64,000 bases of DNA from Oceanicola sp. 22II-s10i (GTDB lineage Bacteria; Pseudomonadota; Alphaproteobacteria; Rhodobacterales; Rhodobacteraceae). This document shows positions 38,550 through 46,746 of the stretch, piece after piece (position 1 is the stretch's first letter; each line of letters begins with the position of its first letter). The stretch is from contig NZ_AQQU01000001.1 of assembly GCF_002210105.1 (NCBI RefSeq), positions 842,501 to 906,500 of the forward strand. Reading direction: 5' to 3'. A model generated the notes under the pieces. That model worked only from the letters and a program-made list of their open reading frames with translations. It was not told the origin of the DNA and ran no database searches. A program made the position numbers and the translations under genes.

Positions 38550-39251
38550 CTAGGCCCATTCCACATCCCCCAGAAATATATAACCCGCCCCGTAAATCGT
38601 CTTGATCAGCCGCGGGTTCTTGGGGTCTTCCTGCAGTTTCTGCCGCAGGCGCGAGATGCGGACATCCATCGCGCGGTCAAAGCTCTCGCCCGCCGCGCCA
38701 CCCAGCGTTTCCTGCATCATCGCGCGCGAGATCAGGCGCTTGGGGCGTTCGAGGAACAGGCGCAGCACCTCGCCCTCGGCATGGGAAAAGGGCGTCTCGG
38801 CGCCCGTCTCGTCCACCAGCGAGAAGCGGTCGAAATGCGCGGTCCAGCCGTTGAAGCGGGCCGTTTCGCCCCCCGAGGCGGCCGGGCGGTCGCGGCGCAG
38901 GCGGGCGCGGACGCGGGCCACGACCTCGGCCGGGTCGAAGGGCTTGATGATGTAGTCGTCAGCGCCCAGCTCCAGCCCCGTGACCCGGTCCTGCACCTGC
39001 GCGCGGCCCGAGATGATGATGACCGTCGCACCCTGTTCCAGCGCCAGCCGGTGCACGAGGGTCAGCCCGTCGCGGTCCGGCAGCGACAGGTCGACGAGGC
39101 AGAGATCGGGCGAAAAGCTCTTGAGCGCCGCCTCGAACTCGGTCGCGCGGGAAAAGCCCATGGTGCGGAACCCCGCCTCTTCCAGCGCGGCGGCCAGCAT
39201 CGCGCGGATCTCGGGTTCGTCGTCGAGAATGGTGACGAGGGGGGCACTCAT
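38550..39251 (-). CDS. OmpR-family response regulator
   Basis: 233 residues. Receiver with D10, D11, phospho-acceptor D54 (LVDLSLPDRDG) and conserved Lys in IIKPFDP; C-terminal winged helix ending IKTIYGAGYIFLGDVEW. No histidine kinase is adjacent, so an orphan; the hybrid kinase at 26695 is a possible but untested partner. Next gene upstream on the same strand is the desaturase, 9 nt away, suggesting co-transcription. Confidence 0.9.
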   Translation of the reverse strand: MSAPLVTILDDEPEIRAMLAAALEEAGFRTMGFSRATEFEAALKSFSPDLCLVDLSLPDRDGLTLVHRLALEQGATVIIISGRAQVQDRVTGLELGADDYIIKPFDPAEVVARVRARLRRDRPAASGGETARFNGWTAHFDRFSLVDETGAETPFSHAEGEVLRLFLERPKRLISRAMMQETLGGAAGESFDRAMDVRISRLRQKLQEDPKNPRLIKTIYGAGYIFLGDVEWA

Positions 39252-39260
39252 TGCATGGGA

Positions 39261-40352
39261 TCAGGCCGGTCGGCCCTGTCCGGCACAGCGGGCGGAATTG
39301 TCGTCGTTCAGCATCGGGTTCTCGCGGCTGGCGGTGAAGTCGCCCCGGACGTGGTCCAGCCAGTATCCGAAATAGCTTTTGTCCACCTCGACATTGAAGA
39401 CCTCGGGCGCGCCGCTGCGCAAGGCCGGAAGGCGGTTCCACGGCACGGCGGGGAAGGTGTGATGCTCGTTGTGATAGCCCGTGTTGAACAGCAGCCAGTT
39501 CAGCCAGCCGTAATAGGAGCGGGTCGGCGTGACCTCGTCCTGGCCCTGATGTTCGGACAGCGACTGGCCGAGGTTCCAGATGCCGAACTTGCCCAGGAAC
39601 AGCGACAGCGCCCACAGGTGATAGAGCAGCGCCCAGGGACCAAGCAGCCACAGCAGCGTCAGGTTAGACACCAGCGAAACGGCCATGAACAGTCGCATCT
39701 CGCCCACGGGGGGCTTGGCCGCGTTGATGTGCCGGTCGGGGTCGCTCTGCGGACGGTGGGTGGCACGGTTGTTGATCCAGCGGATCAGCGGATCGCCGAG
39801 GACGGAGCCGAGCGGCAGCAGGTGCAGGATCAGGACAAGACCGGTCAGGATGTGCTGGAGCACCGGGTTCTCGGAGCGCAGCATCATCCGGGACTGCAGG
39901 GCGCAGATGTCCTCGTGTTCATAGTCGCGTTCGTAGTCGCCGATATAGGGGTGGTGACTGGTGACGTGTTCATACTGGTAGGTCAGCTGCTTGCCATAGG
40001 ACGACATGATCCACTCCAGCCCCATGTCGAAGGCCAGCTTGGCGCGGCGTCCGCGAAAGATCAGCTTGTGCGCGGTTTCATGAAGCAGCGACCCAGCGGC
40101 ATGGATCGCGATCTGGCCGACGAAGAATGCGGCAAGGAAGATCACCCAGATCGGCGCATCCGACACGGCCCAGGCCGTGCCCCAATGCGCCAGCAGAATG
40201 ACCGGCAGGGCAAGGGCGGTGCGCGGCTCTGTCCCGGCCAGCCCGCGCAGGTCGGGGTGGGCCGAGACCGCGGCGCGGCGCATATCGTTGTGGCGGCGGG
40301 CCTGGGGCGAAATCCGGCCCCGGTCCTCTGTTATGCGCAGTTCGTCCTTCAA
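39261..40352 (-). CDS. Membrane fatty acid desaturase resembling sphingolipid delta-4 desaturases (DES1)
   Basis: 363 residues with several hydrophobic helices and three His boxes: HETAH, HVTSHH and GYHNEHHTFP. The last segment, SYYGWLNWLLFNTGYHNEHH then FPAVPWNRLPALR, recalls eukaryotic DES1 closely (from memory), as does the length and the N-terminal RRHNDMRRAAVSAHPDLRGL. Di-iron oxygenase of the inner membrane acting on a lipid acyl chain or long-chain base. Divergent from the SDR gene, so a lipid role for both is conceivable. Whether its substrate is a sphingolipid is unknown. Confidence 0.85.
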   Translation of the reverse strand: MKDELRITEDRGRISPQARRHNDMRRAAVSAHPDLRGLAGTEPRTALALPVILLAHWGTAWAVSDAPIWVIFLAAFFVGQIAIHAAGSLLHETAHKLIFRGRRAKLAFDMGLEWIMSSYGKQLTYQYEHVTSHHPYIGDYERDYEHEDICALQSRMMLRSENPVLQHILTGLVLILHLLPLGSVLGDPLIRWINNRATHRPQSDPDRHINAAKPPVGEMRLFMAVSLVSNLTLLWLLGPWALLYHLWALSLFLGKFGIWNLGQSLSEHQGQDEVTPTRSYYGWLNWLLFNTGYHNEHHTFPAVPWNRLPALRSGAPEVFNVEVDKSYFGYWLDHVRGDFTASRENPMLNDDNSARCAGQGRPA

Positions 40353-40528
40353 TGCTTCGCGTCCCTATCCATTCCCCAAATGCATGCCCCGGCCTTGTCT
40401 GGCCGGTGGCGCAGTCCGCACACGATTATGTTACAGCTTGGCGTTTGCGGGTCCAATCGTATAGTCCCGGATCGATTGCAAGCCGTGCGAGAAATCAGCG
40501 CGGCCCGGACATGGATCAGGGAGGACAC

Positions 40529-41317
40529 ATGGACATTTCGACACTCTTTTCGCTCAAGGGCCGCACTGCGCTGATCACTGGCGGGTCGCGGGGCCTCGGC
40601 AAGCACTTTGCCGAGGCATTCGTCGCGGCGGGCGCCAAGGTCTACATCTCGTCCCGCAAGGCCGAAGCCTGTTTCGCCACCGCCGAGGAACTGGGCCCGA
40701 ACTGCATCGCCCTGCCCGCGGACGTGTCGAACATGGAGGGCATCGACAGCCTGATCGCCCAGCTGAAGGAGCATGAGGACGGGCTGGACATCCTCATCAA
40801 CAACGCGGGCCTCGCGTGGGGCGCGCCGTTCGACGAGTTCCCGGAAACCGGCTGGGACCGGTCGATGGACCTGAACCTGAAGGCGCCGTTCTTCCTGATG
40901 CAGAAACTGCGCCCGATGCTGGCGGCGCGGGCCAGTGCCGACAAGCCGTCCAAGGTCATCAACATCGCCTCGATCGACGGGCAGCGGCTGAATCCGTGGG
41001 ACACCTACGCCTATCACGCCTCCAAGGCCGGGCTGATCTACCTGACCCGTCGGGTGGCGGCGGAGCTGATCAAGGACCAGATCAACGTCACCGCCATCTG
41101 CCCCGGCGCCTTTGCATCGGACATGAACCGTGCGGCCCGCGACCACGCCGACGATGTGGGCAAGAAAATCCCGAACGGCCGGATCGGCAATCCCGAGGAC
41201 ATCGCGGCCGCGGCCATCTACCTTGCGGCCCGATCGGGCGATTATATCGTCGGCAATGCGCTGACGGTGGACGGCGGGATCGTGAACGCCTTCGTCGGCG
41301 CCTCGATCGACGCATGA
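40529..41317 (+). CDS. Short-chain dehydrogenase/reductase
   Basis: 262 residues from the ATG at 40529, after GGGAGGAC. Classical SDR: NAD(P) motif TGGSRGLG, NNAG, active-site Ser in NIASIDG, YHASK (Tyr and Lys), and the C-terminal GDYIVGNALTVDGG. Basic residue after the second strand (SSRK) suggests NADP(H). Substrate unknown. The longer frame from 40352 crosses the divergent promoter region and is rejected. Confidence 0.9.
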   Translation: MDISTLFSLKGRTALITGGSRGLGKHFAEAFVAAGAKVYISSRKAEACFATAEELGPNCIALPADVSNMEGIDSLIAQLKEHEDGLDILINNAGLAWGAPFDEFPETGWDRSMDLNLKAPFFLMQKLRPMLAARASADKPSKVINIASIDGQRLNPWDTYAYHASKAGLIYLTRRVAAELIKDQINVTAICPGAFASDMNRAARDHADDVGKKIPNGRIGNPEDIAAAAIYLAARSGDYIVGNALTVDGGIVNAFVGASIDA

Positions 41318-41321
41318 CGGC

Positions 41322-42245
41322 ATGATCCGGCTTTCCGTCATCATCCCGCTCTACAACAAGCGCAGGACGGTCCTGCGTGCGATCGACTCCGTCCTCGGGC
41401 CCGAGTGCCCCGACGGGGTCGAGCTGATCGTCGTCGACGACGGCAGCACGGACGGATCGGCCGAGATCGCCGAGAGCCGAAAGGATGACCGGATGCGCAT
41501 CGTCAGGCAGGCCAATGCGGGCCCGGCGGCGGCGCGGAATGCGGGGGCGCGACTGGCCAGTGCGCCGGTCCTCTCCTTTCTCGATGCCGATGACGAGTGG
41601 TGCAACGGGTTCGCCTGTGCAGGGCTTGCCGCGCTCGACGCCCATCCGGACTGTGTGGCCTATGTCAGCGGCTACGATGCAGGCGCATATGCCCACAAGC
41701 GCAACAACAAGGTGCGCGCGCTCGGTCTCGACGGACCTGCGGGCCCGGTCTATCGCTACGACCCGCCGCGGTGGAAACAGCTCGTGGACGCCCTGCATTC
41801 CAGCTGTGTCATGGTGCGTCGCGGCGTGTTCGAGCGGTTCGGCGGCTACTACGACGCAGAACGCGCGATGTATGGCGAGGACAGCCCGCTCTGGGCGCAG
41901 GTCCTGCTGGCCGGCCAGATCTACTGGGACCCGGCGGAACGGCTCTATTTTCACGTCGAGGATTCGGACCTCGGCTTTGCCGTCCGCCGCCGCACCGGCC
42001 CGCGTCCGATCACCCGGCTGGGCGCGCAGCTGATCGCCGCCCGCTCGGGCGCAGCGGCAGACGCGATGCGCGGGATCGTCGCCGAGATCGCGGAGGACGA
42101 CCTGCGCCAAATGTCCAGGTCCGGCATAGTCGGCCGCACCCTGCGGCTGCGGCGCGCGCATGGCCTCGTGTCACCGGCGGCCACCGCGGGCGACCTGTTC
42201 CGCGCGGCCTGTTACCACGCGATGCGGCCGTTCCGGTCCGCCTGA
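41322..42245 (+). CDS. Family 2 glycosyltransferase
   Basis: 307 residues. GT-A fold: LSVIIPLYNKRRTVLRAIDS, VDDGSTDGS, QANAGPAAARNAG and the metal-binding FLDADDEW. C-terminal third is alpha-helical and less conserved. No membrane segment. Starts 5 nt after the SDR stop, so probably co-transcribed, but nothing else of a polysaccharide cluster is nearby. Donor and acceptor not predictable. Confidence 0.87.
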   Translation: MIRLSVIIPLYNKRRTVLRAIDSVLGPECPDGVELIVVDDGSTDGSAEIAESRKDDRMRIVRQANAGPAAARNAGARLASAPVLSFLDADDEWCNGFACAGLAALDAHPDCVAYVSGYDAGAYAHKRNNKVRALGLDGPAGPVYRYDPPRWKQLVDALHSSCVMVRRGVFERFGGYYDAERAMYGEDSPLWAQVLLAGQIYWDPAERLYFHVEDSDLGFAVRRRTGPRPITRLGAQLIAARSGAAADAMRGIVAEIAEDDLRQMSRSGIVGRTLRLRRAHGLVSPAATAGDLFRAACYHAMRPFRSA

Positions 42246-42252
42246 ACCTGGG

Positions 42253-43212
42253 TCAGAGCGCCGGTTTCGCCCCTGGCAGGGTGGCGAGGATGGCCTTCGA
42301 CATCATCACGTGACTACCCTTCTGCTCGTTCACCAGCTGGGTCACGCGCACGTCCCCGGACAGGCTGATCAGCATCAGCGCCTCGTCCCGCGTCAGGTCG
42401 GACAGGTCCGTGATCCAGTCCACCATCCGCCGCAACGCGTCCTGCGCGGCGGTGTCCAGATCGGCGTGCATGCCCATCGTCATCAGGTGATCGGGCGTCA
42501 CCGCGCGGGGATAGTCCCAGCCCAGTCCCTTGTGCAGGTGCAGTTCGAACGTGCCGGTCAGCCCGGTCTCGACGGCGGTCACGCAGACCTCGCCATCACC
42601 CTGCACACCGTGCCCGTCACCGCAGGAAAACAGCGCCCCCTCGGCCATCACCGGCAGGAACAGTGTCGTGCCCGCGACCAGTTCCTTGTTGTCCAGGTTG
42701 CCGCCATGCGCGCGCGGCTGGATGGTCGAGATCATGCCCCAGTCGTCCGGCGGCGCGACACCCATGACGCCAAAGAAGGGCGCCATCTTCAGCTCGGTCC
42801 CCCACGGCAGGCGGCCCGTGCCCGCGGTCTGGTCGATCGCGGTGTGGATCAGCGTCCGCCCGACCTCCAGCGGCAGCGCCCCGGCCAGCGGGCGGGTGAT
42901 CGTATAGCCCCAGTCATCCGCCAGCGCGACGTCGAGGATCCGCACCTCCAGCACGTCGCCGGGCATGGCGCCCCTGACCGCCACCGGCCCGGTCAGGATG
43001 TGCCCCGGCAGCTTGCGCTCCACCTTGTCGTGGATGGCCAGCAGTTCGGGGCGCACGGTCATTTCGTCGGGCGGCATGACCTCGGGCGTGCCCGAGACCG
43101 AGGTGATGATCACCGTATCCCCGCTGTCCACCGTCACGACCGGCGTCGCGCGGGCCGAGAACCAGCCCCAGTGCGCAGTGTCAGGTCCGGCGTCGATCCG
43201 ATGTGTGGGCAT
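42253..43212 (-). CDS. Acetamidase/formamidase family protein
   Basis: 319 residues. Diagnostic segments: GDGHGVQGDGEVC (metal-binding, as GDxHAAQGDGEVC in FmdA), HGGNLDNKELVAGTTLFLPV and MPGDVLEVRI. Hydrolyses small aliphatic amides to ammonia and the acid. No amide transporter genes adjoin. Convergent with the glycosyltransferase. Confidence 0.87.
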   Translation of the reverse strand: MPTHRIDAGPDTAHWGWFSARATPVVTVDSGDTVIITSVSGTPEVMPPDEMTVRPELLAIHDKVERKLPGHILTGPVAVRGAMPGDVLEVRILDVALADDWGYTITRPLAGALPLEVGRTLIHTAIDQTAGTGRLPWGTELKMAPFFGVMGVAPPDDWGMISTIQPRAHGGNLDNKELVAGTTLFLPVMAEGALFSCGDGHGVQGDGEVCVTAVETGLTGTFELHLHKGLGWDYPRAVTPDHLMTMGMHADLDTAAQDALRRMVDWITDLSDLTRDEALMLISLSGDVRVTQLVNEQKGSHVMMSKAILATLPGAKPAL

Positions 43213-43349
43213 CCCGAGTCTCCTTGCTGATGTCGTCCGCAGATTGGCTGAGCGTCACGGCAGGGACCAGCGTCCGCGGCGGATTGCTGTCCCGGGACCC
43301 GGTGGATGCGTAATGCGCAGGCGGCAGGCGGTGGCACTTGGCGCTCAGT

Positions 43350-43889
43350 TCAACCATGCAGCCGGGCCAGAACGAATTCCGCGCGGGCGGCGATGTCCGC
43401 GCGAGGCAGTTCCACGATCTGATAGCCGAGGCGCGCATAGGTTTCGGCCATGATCTCCGCGGTCGCCATGGCCTCCGCCCGGTCCTGCCTGCGTTCGGCG
43501 TCCTGCGTGAAGATCTCGCCCCAGTAGGGCGCGAAGAATACCGTCGGGTTGTAGCGGGTCTCGCGCGCCACACGCGCCACCTTTTCGGGCACATCCAGAC
43601 CGCAGAGTGCCAGATAGCCGAGCACATCCGGCACGCCAGGGTCAAAGACCACAGGCCCCGTGCCGGCCCCGGCCGAGGCATGGCCCGTCAGATCGCGTTC
43701 CAGCATCCGCATGGCATACGCCAGCCGGTCACCCCACGGCAGGGCGGTGCCGCCGCGTGCCTGCTCCTCGCGGATCACAGCGCGGCCGGATTCGGGCGCG
43801 GTCTGCACACCGCGCCGGGCGAGCTCCCGGATCAGGCTGGTCTTGCCCGCACCGGGACCGCCCGTCACGACGAAGAAACGGTGGCTCAT
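43350..43889 (-). CDS. AAA_28-type P-loop NTPase, unknown function
   Basis: 179 residues from the ATG at 43889. The open frame extends upstream to 44051 but there runs into the tRNA-Ala gene, so the shorter start is right. Walker A TGGPGAGKTS at the N-terminus, Walker-B-like VVFDPGVPDVLG. Matches small predicted ATPases (AAA_28); many are nucleoside/kinase-like. No neighbour informs function. The 137-bp gap on its 3' side shows nothing notable. Confidence 0.75.
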   Translation of the reverse strand: MSHRFFVVTGGPGAGKTSLIRELARRGVQTAPESGRAVIREEQARGGTALPWGDRLAYAMRMLERDLTGHASAGAGTGPVVFDPGVPDVLGYLALCGLDVPEKVARVARETRYNPTVFFAPYWGEIFTQDAERRQDRAEAMATAEIMAETYARLGYQIVELPRADIAARAEFVLARLHG

Positions 43890-44002
43890 GGGGCGTCCCC
43901 TGATGTCATGGAGTTCCGCCCGCCGTGCGGTGAGAGACAGCCGCCAAGCAGCCCGAAGCAACGGAAGCTTCGCGCAAAGGTCTGTCGGCACTGGCGGGAA
44001 TT

Positions 44003-44078
<76 letters not shown>

Positions 44079-44089
44079 GTAGTGGCGGG

Positions 44090-44118
44090 TATCTAGTGAA
44101 GGCTTGGACGGGGATCAA
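44090..44118 (-). promoter_or_regulatory. Promoter of tRNA-Ala(GGC)
   Basis: Minus strand: TTGATC (44113-44118), 17-nt spacer, TAGATA (44090-44095), about 12 nt before the mature 5' end. Confidence 0.7.
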
Positions 44119-44168
44119 GCGAAAAACGGAAGGCCCGCGACGGATTTCGCAATCACCCAAAAAGCGAA

Positions 44169-44187
44169 CGCCGCCCAGAGGGCGGCG
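44169..44187 (-). terminator. Intrinsic terminator of the FYDLN gene
   Basis: Eight-base-pair GC stem CGCCGCCC/GGGCGGCG with a 3-nt loop, followed on the minus strand by TTCGCTTTTT. It separates the FYDLN gene from the tRNA. Confidence 0.8.
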
Positions 44188-44212
44188 CGGCTCGGTTCAG
44201 GTGGCGCGACGG

Positions 44213-44545
44213 TCAGTCGTCGCCATCCTCGTTCGACACATCAGCGATGTCGTCCAGCGACACGTTGTCGTCATCGTCGTCGTCGTCCAGCAGATCGTCG
44301 TCCAGATCCACATCGACGTCGTCATCATCGTCTTCGATGACATCCGAATCGTCGTCCCGGTCGTTGGCACGCATTTTCTTGGTCGCCGCATCCTCGGCGT
44401 CGGCGGCGATCATGCGACCGCGCGCGGTGTCGATCTCGACGACCTCGCCGGTGTACGGGCTGACGATCGGATTGGCGTTCAGATCGTAGAATCGCTTCCC
44501 GGTGGTCGGGCAGACGCGCTTGGTGCCCCACTCTTCCTTGGGCAT
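44213..44545 (-). CDS. TIGR02300 family protein (FYDLN acid protein)
   Basis: 110 residues. Begins MPKEEWGTKRVCPTTGKRFYDLN, the hallmark that names the family (shown here in part: GTKRVCPTTGKRFYDLN), with SPYTGE; then an extremely acidic tail of Asp runs (DDDDDVDVDLDDD). Found widely in alphaproteobacteria; function unknown. Divergent from the YgjP gene, own terminator. Confidence 0.95.
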   Translation of the reverse strand: MPKEEWGTKRVCPTTGKRFYDLNANPIVSPYTGEVVEIDTARGRMIAADAEDAATKKMRANDRDDDSDVIEDDDDDVDVDLDDDLLDDDDDDDNVSLDDIADVSNEDGDD

Positions 44546-44646
44546 GGGAAATCCCTTCGTTCAGTGACATATATTGTCGGCGATCCGCGCCACCTGCCAT
44601 AACGCGATATGGGTGTCAAAGCCTTTCGGGGCCGGATCACACGAGC

Positions 44647-45345
44647 ATGAGGCATATGGGACAGCACATCCTTCCGGGCAACCCCCCGGTCGAGGTCAAT
44701 CTGAAACGATCCATCCGCGCGCGGCGGATCAGCCTGCGTGTCTCGGGCCTGGACGGCCGTGTGACGCTGACCCTGCCGCGCGGGGTCAGCGAACGCGAGG
44801 GGCTGGCCTTTGCGCGGGAAAAGGCAGACTGGCTGCGCGGGCACCTCGACCGGCAGGCGCAGCCGGTCAGCATCGGTATCGGCGCCAGCCTTCCGGTGGA
44901 AGGTGTGGATCGGACGATTCGCGCCGGCACAGGGCGCGGGCTGCGGCTGGAAGGCGATGCGCTGATCGTCCCCGGCAGCGCGGATACCGCCAGCCGCCGG
45001 ATCGCCGCCTGGCTCAAGGCGCTGGCCCGCGACCGGCTGGCCGAGGCGTCGGACCGGCATGCGGCGGCGCTTGGACGGCGTTACACCAAGCTGACGCTGC
45101 GCGACACGCGGTCCCGCTGGGGGTCCTGCACGGCGGACGGCGGGCTGATGTATTCCTGGCGCCTGATCCTCGCCCCGCCCGAGATCCTGGATTACGTCGC
45201 GGCGCACGAAGTTGCGCATCTGGCCGAGATGAACCACTCCGCCGCCTTCTGGGCGCATGTCGACCGTCTCTACGGGCCGCACAAGGCGGCGCGGGGCTGG
45301 CTGCGGCAGCACGGGCCGGGATTGCACGCGCTGCGCTTCGACTGA
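44647..45345 (+). CDS. YgjP/DUF45 metallopeptidase-like protein
   Basis: 232 residues from the ATG at 44647; the ATG at 44656 is nearly as likely. Zinc motif HEVAHLAEMNHS with a downstream FWAHV, and upstream the conserved TRSRWGSCT, as in YgjP/SprT-related M48-like proteins. Cytosolic, no signal peptide. Substrate unknown. Confidence 0.88.
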   Translation: MRHMGQHILPGNPPVEVNLKRSIRARRISLRVSGLDGRVTLTLPRGVSEREGLAFAREKADWLRGHLDRQAQPVSIGIGASLPVEGVDRTIRAGTGRGLRLEGDALIVPGSADTASRRIAAWLKALARDRLAEASDRHAAALGRRYTKLTLRDTRSRWGSCTADGGLMYSWRLILAPPEILDYVAAHEVAHLAEMNHSAAFWAHVDRLYGPHKAARGWLRQHGPGLHALRFD

Positions 45346-45365
45346 TCGTTGACGGCCCGCGGTTT

Positions 45366-45375
45366 TGTGATCACA
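45366..45375. promoter_or_regulatory. Palindrome TGTGATCACA before the GntR gene
   Basis: Perfect 10-bp palindrome 8 nt before the gntR ATG, flanked by T-runs. Typical place and size for an autoregulatory operator of a GntR/FadR-type protein; it would also cover the ribosome-binding region. Confidence 0.4.
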
Positions 45376-45383
45376 GTTTTTTC

Positions 45384-46031
45384 ATGCTGTTGAACACACG
45401 CCCCGATCCGTCCCCCTCCGCCCATGACAGGGTCTATCGCGGTCTCAGGACGCGGATCATGCACGGCGAACTGCCACCCGGCCAGCCGCTGACCCTGCGC
45501 GGCATCGGGGCGGAATACTCCGTCTCGATGACACCGGCGCGCGAGGCGGTGCGCCGTCTGGTGGCAGAAGGGGCGCTGACCCTCTCCGCCTCGGGCCGCG
45601 TCGCGACGCCGGACCTGTCGAACGAGCGGATTGAGGAACTGGCCGCCCTGCGCGCCCTGATCGAGGTGGAGCTGTCCAGCCGCGCCCTGCCGCGCGCGCA
45701 CCTCGCGCTGATCGACCGCCTTCAGGCAATCAACACCACGATCGGCGAGATGGTCGATCGCCACGACGCCGTCGGCTACATCCGGACGAACCTCGAATTC
45801 CACCGCACGCTCTACCTGCGGGCGCAGGCCCCGGCGATGCTGGCAATGGCGGAAACGGTCTGGCTGCAGCTGGGGCCGACGATGGCCAAGCTCTATGGCC
45901 GCGTCCGCCGCCGCGAGGCGCCGCATTACCACCGGCATATCATCGCGGCGCTGAAGGCCGGGGACGAACCCGGCCTGCGCCTTGCAGTCCGGTCGGACGT
46001 CACGCAGGGCCTGAGGATGCTTGTGACGTGA
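45384..46031 (+). CDS. GntR-family (FadR/FCD) transcriptional regulator
   Basis: 215 residues from the ATG at 45384. Winged helix: VYRGLRTRIMHGELPPGQPLTL, MTPAREAVRRLVAEGAL; C-terminal FCD ligand domain with His residues (NLEFHRTLYL, HYHRHIIAAL) that usually bind a metal and organic acid. The same frame is open back to 44574 over the YgjP gene, which is a shadow. Overlaps the GST gene by 4 nt (GTGA), so it may control it. Confidence 0.9.
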   Translation: MLLNTRPDPSPSAHDRVYRGLRTRIMHGELPPGQPLTLRGIGAEYSVSMTPAREAVRRLVAEGALTLSASGRVATPDLSNERIEELAALRALIEVELSSRALPRAHLALIDRLQAINTTIGEMVDRHDAVGYIRTNLEFHRTLYLRAQAPAMLAMAETVWLQLGPTMAKLYGRVRRREAPHYHRHIIAALKAGDEPGLRLAVRSDVTQGLRMLVT

Positions 46032-46672
46032 GCGGCCTGACGCTCCACGGTTTCCGCTACAGCGTCTACGTCCGCGCCGCCCGCATCGCCCTGCACGAAC
46101 GGGGGCTGGACTATGCGCTGATCGAGGTGAACCCGTTTTCGGGCGCAAACGACCCGCCGAACCCGCATCCGATGAACCGCATCCCTGTTCTGAATCACGA
46201 CGGATTCCGCCTGTTCGAGACGCTGGCGATCCTCGACTACATCGCCAGCTTCCCCGGTCCGGCCCTGATCCCCGACGATCCGAAACGCCGCGCCCGGATG
46301 TGGCAGGTGCAGGGGATCGTGAACAGCTACGCCTACTGGCCGCTGGTCCGGCAGGTCTATGTCGCTGGGGCGTGGGACCGTGCGGTCGGACGGACTGTGG
46401 ACCAGGCGGAACTGGATGCGGGCCTCACCGCCGCCGGTCCCGTTCTGGCGATGCTCGAGGATATCGCGACCGAGGGCCTCGCCCTGTCCGGTCCGGTCAC
46501 GCTGGCCGACATCCAGCTCGCCCCGATGATCGCCGCATTTGCCACCGCCCCCGAGGGGGCCGGGATGCTGGCACGCCACCCGGTCCTGTCGCGCTGGTGG
46601 CAGGCCATGGCAGAGCGCCCGAGCGTGACCACGACTGACGCGGGGCTGCCGGTCGATTCCACCGAGGGTTGA
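46028..46672 (+). CDS. Glutathione S-transferase family protein
   Basis: 214 residues, GTG start overlapping the gntR stop. Thioredoxin-like N-terminus (LTLHGFRYSVYVRAARIALHE, NRIPVLNHDGF, ETLAILDYI) then a helical domain with LADIQLAPMI. Probably glutathione-dependent detoxification, co-regulated with the GntR gene. Substrate unknown. Confidence 0.87.
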   Translation: MSGLTLHGFRYSVYVRAARIALHERGLDYALIEVNPFSGANDPPNPHPMNRIPVLNHDGFRLFETLAILDYIASFPGPALIPDDPKRRARMWQVQGIVNSYAYWPLVRQVYVAGAWDRAVGRTVDQAELDAGLTAAGPVLAMLEDIATEGLALSGPVTLADIQLAPMIAAFATAPEGAGMLARHPVLSRWWQAMAERPSVTTTDAGLPVDSTEG

Positions 46673-46746
46673 TCGGCCCCTGACCTTACGGCATGCTCCG
46701 GTCATTGCAGCCGGGCTGCGGCCCGTCCCTCCGGGGTGATTTCAGA

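Noticed and set aside
44574-45383. Long in-frame extension of the GntR regulator
   Set aside because: Lies over the YgjP gene in another frame; translation has no domain, while YgjP shows its zinc motif.
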